A stretch of DNA of 64,000 nt, taken from NCBI RefSeq assembly GCF_017310015.1, contig NZ_CP022297.1:186001-250000 (forward strand). The letters run 5' to 3'. Under the pieces are notes generated by a model, which ran no database searches, was not told the origin of the DNA, and saw nothing but the letters and a program-made list of their open reading frames with translations. Shown here piece by piece: positions 18,950 to 29,365 of this stretch. Positions within the stretch are counted from its first letter, which is position 1. Each line of letters begins with the position of its first letter. Source of the stretch: Marinobacterium iners. Lineage in GTDB: Bacteria; Pseudomonadota; Gammaproteobacteria; Pseudomonadales; Balneatricaceae. A program made the translations under genes and the position numbers.

Positions 18950-20431
18950 ATGTCGACACCCAAATACAAGGACCTGCGCGACTTCATCAAGATGCTGGAA
19001 GCGCGTGGCGAACTCAAGCGTATCCGGATGCCGGTTGACCCGGTACTGGAAATGACCGAAATCTGCGACCGTACCCTCAAGGCCGGTGGCCCCGCGCTGC
19101 TGTTCGAGAACCCCAAGGGCTATGACATGCCAGTGCTGGGCAACCTGTTCGGTACTCCTGAACGTGTGGCGCTGGGCATGGGTGAGACGTCGGTAGCGGC
19201 CCTGCGAGAGGTCGGCAAGACGCTGGCCCAGCTTAAGGAGCCTGAACCGCCCCGCGGCATGAAGGATGCCTGGGACAAGCTGCCGTTGTATCGTCAGGTG
19301 CTGCACATGGGGCCGAAACAGGTGCGTAAGGCGCCCTGTCAGGAGATGGTCATCGAGGGCGATGATGTTGACCTTTACCGTATTCCGATCCAGACCTGCT
19401 GGCCCGGTGATGCCGGTCCGCTGGTGACCTGGCCACTGGTGATCACCCGCGGGCCGGACAAGCCGCGACAAAACCTGGGCATCTACCGTCAGCAGTTGAT
19501 CGGTCGCAACAAACTGATCATGCGTTGGCTGGCCCACCGTGGCGGCGCCCTGGATTTCCGTGAATGGAAGCTGGCTCATCCCGGTGAGCGCTTTCCGGTT
19601 GCAGTGGCGCTGGGCGCCGATCCGGCGACCATTCTGGGTGCTGTGACGCCGGTGCCGGATACCCTGTCCGAGTATGCCTTTGCTGGCCTGTTGCGCGGTG
19701 GCAAAACCGAAGTGGTTAAGTGCATTGGCAGTGATCTACAGGTGCCGGCCAGCGCGGAAATTATTCTTGAGGGGTACATTGATCCCGAGGAGATGGCGGA
19801 CGAAGGTCCGTTCGGCGATCATACCGGCTACTACAACGAGGTGGATCGTTTCCCGGTGTTTACCGTAGAGCGGATCACACGGCGCAAGGATGCCATCTAT
19901 CACAGCACCTACACCGGACGGCCACCAGATGAGCCGGCTATTCTTGGCGTCGCGCTGAATGAAGTATTTGTGCCGATCCTGCAGAAGCAGTTTCCCGAAA
20001 TTGTGGACTTCTATCTGCCGCCGGAAGGCTGCTCCTATCGCATGGCGGTGGTCACGATCAAGAAGCAGTATCCGGGGCATGCCAAGCGGATCATGTTGGG
20101 TGTCTGGTCGTTTTTGCGCCAGTTCATGTACACCAAATTTGTCATCGTCTGCGATGACGACGTCAATGCTCGCGACTGGAATGACGTGATCTGGGCGATC
20201 ACCACTCGTATGGACCCGCAGCGGGATACGGTGATGATCGACAATACGCCGATCGACTATCTCGATTTTGCCTCACCGGTCTCGGGTCTGGGCTCGAAAA
20301 TGGGGCTGGATGCCACCAACAAGTGGGAAGGCGAAACCACTCGCGAGTGGGGTGAACCGATCAAGATGGACCCAGCCGTGAAGCAACGGGTGGACGAGAT
20401 CTGGGATCAGCTGGGTATTCTAGACAACTGA
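18950..20431 (+). CDS. ubiD: 4-hydroxy-3-polyprenylbenzoate decarboxylase
   Basis: Prenylated-FMN-dependent decarboxylase of ubiquinone synthesis; it needs the UbiX flavin prenyltransferase, which is not in this window. The 493-residue product (E. coli 497) has KYKDLRDFIKMLEARGELKRI at the start, PEDTLSEYAFAGLLRGGK-type core sequence (here VPDTLSEYAF) and EEMADEGPFGDHTGYY with the catalytic Glu region. A flavin reductase gene follows, the same order as E. coli ubiD-fre. Confidence 0.96.
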   Translation: MSTPKYKDLRDFIKMLEARGELKRIRMPVDPVLEMTEICDRTLKAGGPALLFENPKGYDMPVLGNLFGTPERVALGMGETSVAALREVGKTLAQLKEPEPPRGMKDAWDKLPLYRQVLHMGPKQVRKAPCQEMVIEGDDVDLYRIPIQTCWPGDAGPLVTWPLVITRGPDKPRQNLGIYRQQLIGRNKLIMRWLAHRGGALDFREWKLAHPGERFPVAVALGADPATILGAVTPVPDTLSEYAFAGLLRGGKTEVVKCIGSDLQVPASAEIILEGYIDPEEMADEGPFGDHTGYYNEVDRFPVFTVERITRRKDAIYHSTYTGRPPDEPAILGVALNEVFVPILQKQFPEIVDFYLPPEGCSYRMAVVTIKKQYPGHAKRIMLGVWSFLRQFMYTKFVIVCDDDVNARDWNDVIWAITTRMDPQRDTVMIDNTPIDYLDFASPVSGLGSKMGLDATNKWEGETTREWGEPIKMDPAVKQRVDEIWDQLGILDN

Positions 20432-20474
20432 TACCGGCAGGCGGCTACGGTTGCCTGCAGCAAGGAGTGATGTT

Positions 20475-21212
20475 TTGGAAACAAGAGTATGTGATGTGAC
20501 AGGGTTCGAAGCCCTGAATCAGGATGTGTTTCGGGTTCGGCTGCGTCTGACAGCGGTGGACCCGGAGTCGATGCATTATCGAGCCGGCCAGTATTTGGAT
20601 ATTCTGTTGCCGGAGGGGAAAAAGGCATCCTTTTCCATTGCGTCGGCACCGGATCAAGGGCGAGACCTTGAACTGCATATACGCCAGGTGCCGGGCAGTG
20701 AGTTCAATGCCATGATCCTCAGTTATCTGCAAACCAGTCCATCCGTCCAGATCGAGCTGCCCAAGGGTGCTGTAAGCCTGACTATGGCTGACGTAACGCC
20801 TGAAACCCGATTTGTATTTGCGGCTGCCAGCACTGGCTTTGCTCAGATCAAGAGCATGATCGAACACCTGCTGGCTAATCAGGCCCGCAACCGGATTGAT
20901 ATTTACTGGGGCGCGCGCATGGAGGCAGACCTTTATCTGGAGAAGCTTCCACAGCAATGGGCGCATGAACATGCCAATGTGCATTTTGTGCCGGTGGTGA
21001 GCGAACCCGAAACCAGTCCGGGCTGGACCGGGCGTACCGGGCTTATGCCGGATGCCATTGCCGAAGACCTGGACAGTATCGAGGATCTGGCGGTATATGC
21101 CTGTGGCTCACCTGGGATGGTGTATGCCTTGCTGGATCGACTGATGGAAAAAGGGGTGGCAGAGAATCAGGTTCATTCTGACGTGTTTGCCTGGGCGCCG
21201 CGACCGGCCTAG
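20475..21212 (+). CDS. fre: NAD(P)H-flavin reductase, Fre/LuxG family
   Basis: Oxidoreductase of 245 residues with an FAD/FMN-binding barrel (YRAGQYLDILLPEGKKASFSIA) and a C-terminal NAD(P)H domain (FAAASTGFAQIKSM, YACGSPGMVYALL). No ferredoxin domain is present, so it is of the short Fre type that reduces free flavins, which could supply UbiX/UbiD. The start is TTG at 20475, chosen because AAGGAG lies seven bases upstream. An overlapping ATG at 20470 is out of frame, and another TTG at 20451 has no ribosome site. Confidence 0.88.
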   Translation: METRVCDVTGFEALNQDVFRVRLRLTAVDPESMHYRAGQYLDILLPEGKKASFSIASAPDQGRDLELHIRQVPGSEFNAMILSYLQTSPSVQIELPKGAVSLTMADVTPETRFVFAAASTGFAQIKSMIEHLLANQARNRIDIYWGARMEADLYLEKLPQQWAHEHANVHFVPVVSEPETSPGWTGRTGLMPDAIAEDLDSIEDLAVYACGSPGMVYALLDRLMEKGVAENQVHSDVFAWAPRPA

Positions 21213-21234
21213 TTCATTTTGCTGCCAGTGATAT

Positions 21235-21263
21235 GAAAACGCCCGGCTTTGCCGGGCGTTTTC
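21235..21263. terminator. Intrinsic terminator between fre and hemY (convergent)
   Basis: Long perfect stem GAAAACGCCCGGC / GCCGGGCGTTTTC with a TTT loop. T-rich flanks on both strands mean it can end both converging transcripts. Confidence 0.92.
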
Positions 21264-21276
21264 GTTTGGGGCAGGC

Positions 21277-22530
21277 TCAATGGCTCTCGCTGTTCGGTGC
21301 AGGCAGAGGCAGCGCCGGCAGTGAGTTGTCGAGCTGTTGCAAATCGCGTGTCATCATATCGAGCGCACGCTTGTCTTCGCCCAAGTGATGCAACAGGCGG
21401 TACAACTCCTTGAAGGTCTCTGCGTCGGGCTGCAGCTCAAGGCTGCGCTCAAAGTGATTGATCGCCTTGCCCCAGTGTGCGTTACGCATACTCAGGCGCC
21501 CCAGTGTCAGCTCCAGACCAGGGCTGTCGGCGTGCTGCTTGAGCCAGCCGCGGGCTATATTCAGTTGCTTCTCGGCATTTTCACCCTGAATGCGGCCATA
21601 CAACCTGACCAAGTGCTCGTCCCACTGGCGTTTGATCAGGTCACGCAGCATTTTCTCGACTTCCACTTCGGCGCCGATCTCGATCATCAGATCAGTATAG
21701 CGGCTGACCAGTACCGGGTTGCGCAGCAGTGGCTGTGGAATGGACTGCCAGCTGCGGCTGAGGCTGCGCAGGCGTTCCTGTGCATCGGCTCCGTCCGGCA
21801 GGCTGGAGATGCTGTATTCGAGTTGATGCAGGTGACATTGCAGCTCAAGTTGTTCCAGCTCGTCATCTTTCATCGCCTGCAGTCGCTTTAGCTCCGGTAG
21901 AAGCTCGGTAAGGCCTTTCCAGTCCTCCAGCTTCAGATAGGCTTCCTTGAGCAGGCGGATGACATGGGTATGTTTGGGTGCCTGGCGTCGCAGATGGAGC
22001 AGTGTGGCCAGGCAGGGTTCCAGTTGACCACGCTCCAGCTGCATTTCTGCCTGAGTGATGCCGATCGCGACCTCTGCCTCGGGGGTTGACTGGCGGGCGC
22101 GATTGAGCAGGTCATCGGATGATTTGCTGTCGCCCTGCTCGTGGGCTGCACGGGCCGCCGCAAGATAATTGATGACCGGCAGGTCGGAGCGCTGTGCCGC
22201 CTGTGTCAGGTAGCGCTGTGCCTTCCACCAGCTGCCCTCGGACAGCGCCACAAGCCCTTTCAGGGTTTTGCTGCGCGCCAGGCGGTGGTTGCGGTCACTG
22301 CGCCAGCTGCGCAGACGATCACCCGGCAAACGGATGTTATGGACCAGGTTGAACAGCCAGTGCAACAGTGCAAAACCGAGTACCAGTATCAGCAACAGCA
22401 CCCAGAGGCTGGTTTCAACCGAGGTCTGCTGGTATGACAGCAGTACATAGCCTGGATCCTGCACCATCAGCTGGCCAACCCAGGCGCCGGCTACCAGCAG
22501 TATTAAAAGGATGATAAACAGTTTTTTCAT
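21277..22530 (-). CDS. hemY: HemY, TPR-containing heme-synthesis-associated membrane protein
   Basis: Inner-membrane protein of 417 residues. Two N-terminal helices (3-22 and 42-62) are followed by a cytoplasmic HemY domain (RLPGDRLRSWRSDRNHRLARSKT motif region) and tetratricopeptide-like helices (INHFERSLELQPDAETF). It is the last gene of hemC-hemD-hemX-hemY and overlaps hemX by four bases. Its exact biochemical role in proteobacteria is not settled, and it is not the Bacillus HemY oxidase. Confidence 0.92.
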   Translation of the reverse strand: MKKLFIILLILLVAGAWVGQLMVQDPGYVLLSYQQTSVETSLWVLLLILVLGFALLHWLFNLVHNIRLPGDRLRSWRSDRNHRLARSKTLKGLVALSEGSWWKAQRYLTQAAQRSDLPVINYLAAARAAHEQGDSKSSDDLLNRARQSTPEAEVAIGITQAEMQLERGQLEPCLATLLHLRRQAPKHTHVIRLLKEAYLKLEDWKGLTELLPELKRLQAMKDDELEQLELQCHLHQLEYSISSLPDGADAQERLRSLSRSWQSIPQPLLRNPVLVSRYTDLMIEIGAEVEVEKMLRDLIKRQWDEHLVRLYGRIQGENAEKQLNIARGWLKQHADSPGLELTLGRLSMRNAHWGKAINHFERSLELQPDAETFKELYRLLHHLGEDKRALDMMTRDLQQLDNSLPALPLPAPNSESH

Positions 22531-23807
22531 CTGTTCTGCCCTCCCTCACGCAACTGCTGCATGCGACCGAGATAATCCTTGAGGCTGCTCAGGGAGCCGG
22601 AAATGTCCGGCAGCTCTGGTGCCACGTTTACCTCGGAGAGTTCAGCCAGTCCTGTGAGCAGGGCAATAGTGGTGGCATCTTTTGGGTCGAAGTGGGTGGC
22701 AATCCACTCCTGCGCCTTGCTCAGGCTGCTATCGAAAGCCTGTTGCTTGCGCTGCAGCAAGGCCATCTGAGCCTGTTCCAGCATCAGATGCAGGTTTTGC
22801 TGCAGGAAGAAGGTTTGCTCAGGTGACATCAGCGGCTTGATGGGCTCGTCATGGTGTTGAATCACGATCAGCTGCTCAAACTTGTTTACTGCCTTGTTCC
22901 AGCTGGTCTTGAAACCGTCGCCCCAGGACTGCTTGACACTTTCGGGTGTGATCTCTTCCAGCATCTGCGGCAGCTCACGTCGTTCGCTGACGGGTACCAC
23001 ACGCAGGTTGTCCACCTGACGGTTGAGCGCACCCAGTCGCAGGAATACCCCCTCGCTATCCAGTCTGGGCACTGCTTCCAGCGCTGCGATGTCAGCGGCC
23101 AACGCCTTGCGTACATCGTAGATGGTAACGTCATCAGTTTCACTGAGAATGGTGTCGGCCGATTTCAGGAGAGTCAGTGCGCCATTCGGAGTCTGTTCCA
23201 TTAATACGCGCTGATTGGCCAGTCGCAACAGATATTCCACCTCGGCCAGCAACCAGTCTTTGCGGCTGAGCTCACGGCTCGCTGTGACTTGCTGGATACT
23301 CCGGGTCAGTCGATCCTGCAGCTCGGCGATATTCTGCGCTTCGGCTTCCGAGCGGGCCTGCAGCTGTCCCAGTTGCTGGTTTACACTGCTGACTGTCTGG
23401 GCCACTTCGGCTCGACCATTGGCCAGGGCGGTTTCGACCTGTTGGCTGAGGCGTTCCTGCATCTGGCTGTTCCGTTGTTTCAGTTGCCAGCCTTCCCAAG
23501 CCAGATAGCCTCCGCCGCCGAGGGTTATAAGCGACAGCACCAGTGCCAGCTTGCCGGGCCAGGTTGCGCCACAGCGTTTTTCACTTTCAGCCTTCGGCTT
23601 GCGTGGGGGCTGTTTGGCAGGTTTGTCGGCAGCTGCGCTGGAGGCTGCATTAGCGTCCTGGTTGACTTCCGGTTTTTCTTTGGTGGTTTCAGCGGCTGAT
23701 TTGCTGGTATCCGTAGCAGGGGAGTCCTTTGTCTTGCTGCTGGACTCATCGTGTGCGTCAGCGGGCTTATTGGTTGGTTCAGATGAATTGTCGCGGGTTT
23801 CTTTCAT
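22527..23807 (-). CDS. hemX: HemX-like protein (uroporphyrinogen-III C-methyltransferase-like)
   Basis: A 426-residue single-pass inner-membrane protein. The cytoplasmic N-terminus is a low-complexity, Ala/Lys/Ser/Thr-rich stretch (1-85), one helix LALVLSLITLGGGGYLAW follows, then a long coiled coil (125-190) and the HemX domain with WLLAEVEYLLRLANQRV. The old methyltransferase name is not supported by any catalytic motif. It is coupled to hemY by an ATGA overlap and follows hemD by 17 bases. Confidence 0.92.
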   Translation of the reverse strand: MKETRDNSSEPTNKPADAHDESSSKTKDSPATDTSKSAAETTKEKPEVNQDANAASSAAADKPAKQPPRKPKAESEKRCGATWPGKLALVLSLITLGGGGYLAWEGWQLKQRNSQMQERLSQQVETALANGRAEVAQTVSSVNQQLGQLQARSEAEAQNIAELQDRLTRSIQQVTASRELSRKDWLLAEVEYLLRLANQRVLMEQTPNGALTLLKSADTILSETDDVTIYDVRKALAADIAALEAVPRLDSEGVFLRLGALNRQVDNLRVVPVSERRELPQMLEEITPESVKQSWGDGFKTSWNKAVNKFEQLIVIQHHDEPIKPLMSPEQTFFLQQNLHLMLEQAQMALLQRKQQAFDSSLSKAQEWIATHFDPKDATTIALLTGLAELSEVNVAPELPDISGSLSSLKDYLGRMQQLREGGQNR

Positions 23808-23824
23808 GCCGGTGGTTCCGATTG

Positions 23825-24607
23825 TCAGGCGGGTAGCAGTGCTTCGACCATACTGCGGTCGTCCGGTCCCTGTGCTACCCGGATTCGGGTGAATCCCAGC
23901 GAACGGGCCAGCTCGGCAAGGCGGGCACTGGGAACGATGATCCGGATTTCAGCCAGGCCTGCATCGGTGCTTCCGCTCAGCGTGAGCAGGTTCTGCAAGG
24001 CTTGACCACTGGTAATGAGGATAGCCGATATCGGCTGTGCATAAATAGTACTTTGGATAATGTCGGTCGAATGGGCTGGACAGACGCGCCGATAGATATG
24101 GGCATAGTCGACTCGAGCGCCCCGCTGGCTCAGCGTATCGGCCAGCATGTCTCGTCCTCCATCGGCGCGCACAATCAGGAAGCGTTGCGTGGCCACGGAC
24201 TGCATGGACGGGTCCGCCAGCAGTGTCTCGGAGTCGAAGCCACCCTCGGCATGCCAGGCATGGATGCCGAACTGTTCCAGGGCGTCACAGGTTTGCTGGC
24301 CTATACCGATCCAGCGCACGCCAACCGGCAACTGCGGCCAATACTGATCGATCCAGTCGGCCCCGATGCGTGCTGCATTGGGGCTGACAAAAATGACGCC
24401 GTCATAGAGATCCAAGTCCAGCATACAGCGTTTGCATTGCTGGTAGTCGGCACCGTCTTCTTCTCCGGTGGGCATGATCTCCAGCAGGGGCAGGCAGACG
24501 GGCTCAGCCCCCAGTCCGCGCAAATACGCCACCTGGCCTTCGGCCTGATGTGCAGGGCGGGTCACCAGTATCCGCTGTCCGCACAGGGGTTGTATCGGTT
24601 CAGCCAC
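23825..24607 (-). CDS. hemD: Uroporphyrinogen-III synthase
   Basis: Cyclises hydroxymethylbilane to uroporphyrinogen III. The 260-residue product shows ILVTRPAHQAEG, VIFVSPNAARIG, GFDSETLLA and ILITSGQALQNL, the loosely conserved HemD pattern. The start is uncertain: a GTG at 24607 (AEPIQPLCGQRILVTRP) overlaps the hemC stop by eight bases and gives normal length. The AAGGAA upstream is very close, and a longer open frame to 24772 lies wholly inside hemC and is discounted. Confidence 0.9.
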   Translation of the reverse strand: MAEPIQPLCGQRILVTRPAHQAEGQVAYLRGLGAEPVCLPLLEIMPTGEEDGADYQQCKRCMLDLDLYDGVIFVSPNAARIGADWIDQYWPQLPVGVRWIGIGQQTCDALEQFGIHAWHAEGGFDSETLLADPSMQSVATQRFLIVRADGGRDMLADTLSQRGARVDYAHIYRRVCPAHSTDIIQSTIYAQPISAILITSGQALQNLLTLSGSTDAGLAEIRIIVPSARLAELARSLGFTRIRVAQGPDDRSMVEALLPA

Positions 24608-25538
24608 GTTCCTTGTACACCTCGGCCAAAATCTTGTCAGCACCGGCGGCCAGCAAACGATCGGCCAGAGTAATACCCATTGCCTCGGCCTGTTCGCGAG
24701 GGCCGCGGATTTCATCGCGCAGTACCTTGCTGCCATCCGGGCGACCCACCAGTCCGCGCAGGAATATCTCATCCCCGTCTTCGCTCAGGGTGGCGTAGCA
24801 GCCGATCGGCACCTGGCAGCCACCTTCGAGCCGGCGGTTCATGGCACGTTCGGCCAGTACGCGATCAGCGGTGTCGGTGTGATGCAGCGGTTGCAGCAGT
24901 TTGATCAGTTCGGCGTCATCGTTGCGGCATTCGATACCCACGGCACCCTGGCCACCAGCAGGCAGGCTCTCTTCTGGTGACATTTCATGGCGGATGCGAT
25001 CCTGTAACTTGAGTCGCAACAGGCCTGCGGTGGCGAGAATAATGGCGTCGTACTCGCCTGCGTCCAGCTTGGCCAGTCGGGTCTGGACGTTGCCGCGCAG
25101 AAAACGCACTTCCAGGTCCGGGCGGCGCTCACGTATCTGTACTTCGCGGCGCAGGGAAGAGGTACCGACGATGGCGCCTTCCGGCAAAGCATCCAGGTTA
25201 TCGTACTGGTTGCTGACAAAGGCATCGGTAGGCTGTTCACGTACACAGATGACCGGTAGTCCCAGTCCCTGCGGGAACTCCATCGGCACGTCCTTCATGG
25301 AGTGTACGGCGATGTCGGCGCGGCCTTCCAGTAAGGCGTTTTCCAGCTCCTTGACGAACAGACCCTTGCCGCCGATCTTGGCCAGAGGCGTATCGAGAAT
25401 CTTGTCACCGCGGGATTCGATTTTCAGCAACTCGATATGGATACCGGGGTGGTGGAGCTCCAGTTCTGCCTTGACGTATTCGGCCTGCCAGAGTGCCAAC
25501 AGGCTGCGGCGGGTGGCGATGCGAATGGTTCTGCTCAT
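24600..25538 (-). CDS. hemC: Hydroxymethylbilane synthase (porphobilinogen deaminase)
   Basis: Polymerises four porphobilinogens to hydroxymethylbilane. The 312 residues include IATRRSLLALWQAEYVK, KIGGKGLFVKELE, VHSMKDVP, GTSSLRR and the dipyrromethane cofactor attachment RLEGGCQVPIGCYA with Cys241. It is the first gene of the hem operon; the 106 bases upstream, before the IclR gene's end, hold its promoter. Confidence 0.97.
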   Translation of the reverse strand: MSRTIRIATRRSLLALWQAEYVKAELELHHPGIHIELLKIESRGDKILDTPLAKIGGKGLFVKELENALLEGRADIAVHSMKDVPMEFPQGLGLPVICVREQPTDAFVSNQYDNLDALPEGAIVGTSSLRREVQIRERRPDLEVRFLRGNVQTRLAKLDAGEYDAIILATAGLLRLKLQDRIRHEMSPEESLPAGGQGAVGIECRNDDAELIKLLQPLHHTDTADRVLAERAMNRRLEGGCQVPIGCYATLSEDGDEIFLRGLVGRPDGSKVLRDEIRGPREQAEAMGITLADRLLAAGADKILAEVYKERG

Positions 25539-25644
25539 GATTGAATCCTTGTCAGCAGGCGGAGCCGAGCCGGAGCGGGCTCCACCGGATCGAGTTGAAT
25601 GATCGGCAGTGTAACAGAAAGTGGCACAGCGGTTGACTGATGCC

Positions 25645-26421
25645 TCAGCTCTGCTCTGGTACGCTGATTACCTGCTCTAGTTCATGTGCTGCCTGACGCA
25701 GCAGCGGCTCGAATTGCAGCAGGTCATCGAGTGAGCTGCGAATCACGGGGGCGTGGGTGAACAGGCAGGCAACCAGGCGACCTTGTGTATCCTTGACTGG
25801 AACGGCCACCGCTACCATGCCGTCGATGAACTCTTCATTGTCGACGGCCAATTGTTGTTCGGCGACATGCTTCAGTTCGTCGAGCAGTTCTGCGGGATCG
25901 GTCAGGGTGTTGCGCGCAAACTGTTGCATGGGCAGCTTTTCAAGCATCAACTTGCGTTGACTGGCAGGCAGGTTGGATAGGTAAAGCTTGCCACTGGCCG
26001 TGCACCAAGTAGGCGTGTGGCTGCCCACCGGCAGATTGATCTGCAGGGGCCAGTTGGTCTGCACGCGGTCAAAATAGAGCATCTCCGTGCCATCGGGAAT
26101 CGCCAAGCCAATGGTTTCTCGAATCTGGCCGGAGAGTCCTTCCAGAATGGCGCGGCGCTGGGCCTTGTGGCGGCTGGCGTAGATGATACCAAGCGCAACC
26201 TGGTGCAAACGTGCGCCGGGGACGACGAAACCGCGCATGTTGGTCTGCAGAAAACCTTCTTTTTCCAGCGTTTGAATCAGACGATGGCCGGTGGCTTTGG
26301 GAATATCCAGTTGTTTCGACAGTTCTGCGGCGGTCATCGGATGGCCGGAGCTGGCTACTGTTTCGATGATTTCCAGAACCCGGAGAATCGAGGAGCCTTT
26401 TTCCCTGCGTGTGGTGCTCAT
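25645..26421 (-). CDS. IclR-family transcriptional regulator
   Basis: A 258-residue regulator with an N-terminal winged helix (SSILRVLEIIETV, MTAAELSKQLDIPKATGHRLIQTLE) and a C-terminal GAF-like effector domain (VGSHTPTWCTASGKLYLSNL, VAVAVPVKDTQGRLVACL). The start at 26421 (MSTTRREKGSS) is preferred; ATG 26454 is also in frame, and neither has a good ribosome site. It lies downstream of the semialdehyde dehydrogenase gene on the same strand but after that operon's terminator. IclR proteins usually bind palindromes near the genes they control, and two such sites flank the TRAP promoter at 32514-32583. Confidence 0.92.
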   Translation of the reverse strand: MSTTRREKGSSILRVLEIIETVASSGHPMTAAELSKQLDIPKATGHRLIQTLEKEGFLQTNMRGFVVPGARLHQVALGIIYASRHKAQRRAILEGLSGQIRETIGLAIPDGTEMLYFDRVQTNWPLQINLPVGSHTPTWCTASGKLYLSNLPASQRKLMLEKLPMQQFARNTLTDPAELLDELKHVAEQQLAVDNEEFIDGMVAVAVPVKDTQGRLVACLFTHAPVIRSSLDDLLQFEPLLRQAAHELEQVISVPEQS

Positions 26422-26482
26422 AGTGTTAGTCAGGTCCAAGGTTGCAATAGGCATTCAGTATATCGTGTTAACGGGTGGGCAT

Positions 26483-26506
26483 AAAAAAAGCCGCCTCATG
26501 GGCGGC
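26483..26506 (-). terminator. Intrinsic terminator at end of the TRAP/dehydrogenase operon
   Basis: On the minus strand GCCGCC-CATGA-GGCGGC is followed by seven T residues. It lies 135 bases after the dehydrogenase stop and just before the IclR gene. Confidence 0.9.
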
Positions 26507-26591
26507 AAGAGCAGTACCTTGTTGGGACAGGGCAATCCACTTTATCTGTCGTCGTGGCAAGGCATATCAGGTTGCATGCCTCTGCGGCGAC

Positions 26592-26633
26592 CAGCCAGCC
26601 ACAGTCTCCCGTCAGGGGCGGTGTGGCTGGCTG
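26592..26633 (-). other. Twelve-bp perfect hairpin just after the mmsA-type gene
   Basis: Arms CAGCCAGCCACA (26592-26603) and TGTGGCTGGCTG (26622-26633) around an 18-base loop, starting seven bases past the stop codon. There is no T-run, so it is probably a 3' mRNA-stabilising or regulatory structure rather than a terminator. Confidence 0.6.
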
Positions 26634-26640
26634 CAAACGG

Positions 26641-28143
<1,503 letters not shown>

Positions 28144-28180
28144 CTGAGTATATTCCTGAGTCTTGTTATAAAAATTATTG

Positions 28181-29347
28181 TTACTGCTGATTCCAGACAG
28201 CGGCATAGAGGTCGATCAATTCATCCACGCTGGGCACGCGAGGGTTGTTGCCGGGAGAGCCTGACGCCAGTGCCTGCTCGGCCATGGTGGTGCGCAGTTC
28301 GAAGTAGCGCGTTTCATCGATGCCATAGGCGGCGGGGCTCGGCACTTCCAGCTCCTCGTTGAGGGCGCACAGTTCGGCGATCAGTTTGGCGTTGGCGGTA
28401 TCGGTATCGTCACTCTGCAGGGCAGCGCCGATGGCGCGGGCACAGTCGGCGTAGCGCTCCGGCGCGCTGTCCAGCGAGAAGGCGGTGACGGTGGGCAGCA
28501 GCATGGCGTTGGACAGACCGTGAGGCACATGGAAGAAGGCGCCTATGGGTCGGCTCATGCCGTGTACCAGCGCCACTGAAGCGGCCGAGAAGGCAATGCC
28601 GGCCAGGGTTGAACCGAGCATCATCGCCTCGCGTGCTTCCCGGTTATCCGGTTGGTGATAGGCAGTACGCAGGTTCGGGCCGAGCAGCTTCATCGCCGCC
28701 AGTGCCTGGCTGTCGCTGTACGGGTTGGCCTTGGCGCTGACATAGGCTTCGATGGCGTGGGTCAGGGCATCGATGCCGGTGTCAGCGGTGACGCGAGCCG
28801 GTACCGACAGGGTCAGTTCATAGTCGATCAGCGCGGCAGCCGGCATGAAGCCGAGACCAACGCAGAGCATCTTCTCGTCCTTGTCGGCATCGGTAATGAT
28901 GGTGAAACGGGTCGCTTCGGAACCGGTGCCGGCGGTGGTCGGGATGGCGATGATCGGCAGGCCCTGCTCGCTGACATCGCGCGGGAACTTGTAGTCGCGC
29001 ATCTGGCCGCCGAACTTGCCCAGGATCGAGATCGCCTTGGCCGAATCGATCGGGCTGCCGCCACCGAGGGCGATGATCGCGTCGTAATTGCCCGCTTTGA
29101 CTTTATCCACACCAGCCAGAATCGAGGCTTCAGTGGGTTCGGGCAGGGTGTCGGCAAAAAGGTCGCTGGCAACGCCGGCTTCGCTCAATGCTGCCTGCAG
29201 GTTATCCACATAACCCAGCTTGACCATCATCGGATCGGAAATGATCAGTGGGTTGCTGCAGCCCAAGGCCGCCAGTACTTCAGGAGCCTTGCGACTGGCG
29301 CCGGCACCTACTTCCATCAGGCGGGGCAGAATGATTCGGTTGCTCAT
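28181..29347 (-). CDS. Iron-containing alcohol dehydrogenase
   Basis: Group III NAD(P)-dependent dehydrogenase of 388 residues. The nucleotide motif is IIALGGGSPIDSAKAI near 95-107. Metal ligands are in DTGIDALTHAIEAY (Asp and His), ALVHGMSRPIGAFFHVPHGLSN (two His), and TTAGTGSEAT is typical. It lies between dctM (18 bases upstream) and the MmsA gene (37 bases downstream). Oxidation of a hydroxy acid such as 3-hydroxypropionate to its semialdehyde is inferred from that pairing, as in DddB; other primary alcohols are possible. Confidence 0.9.
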   Translation of the reverse strand: MSNRIILPRLMEVGAGASRKAPEVLAALGCSNPLIISDPMMVKLGYVDNLQAALSEAGVASDLFADTLPEPTEASILAGVDKVKAGNYDAIIALGGGSPIDSAKAISILGKFGGQMRDYKFPRDVSEQGLPIIAIPTTAGTGSEATRFTIITDADKDEKMLCVGLGFMPAAALIDYELTLSVPARVTADTGIDALTHAIEAYVSAKANPYSDSQALAAMKLLGPNLRTAYHQPDNREAREAMMLGSTLAGIAFSAASVALVHGMSRPIGAFFHVPHGLSNAMLLPTVTAFSLDSAPERYADCARAIGAALQSDDTDTANAKLIAELCALNEELEVPSPAAYGIDETRYFELRTTMAEQALASGSPGNNPRVPSVDELIDLYAAVWNQQ

Positions 29348-29365
29348 TGTTATTCTCCGAAAGGG

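Noticed and set aside
24608..24772. Longer HemD beginning inside hemC
   Set aside because: Those codons lie entirely in the hemC coding region and give an Arg/Trp-rich stretch with no HemD similarity.
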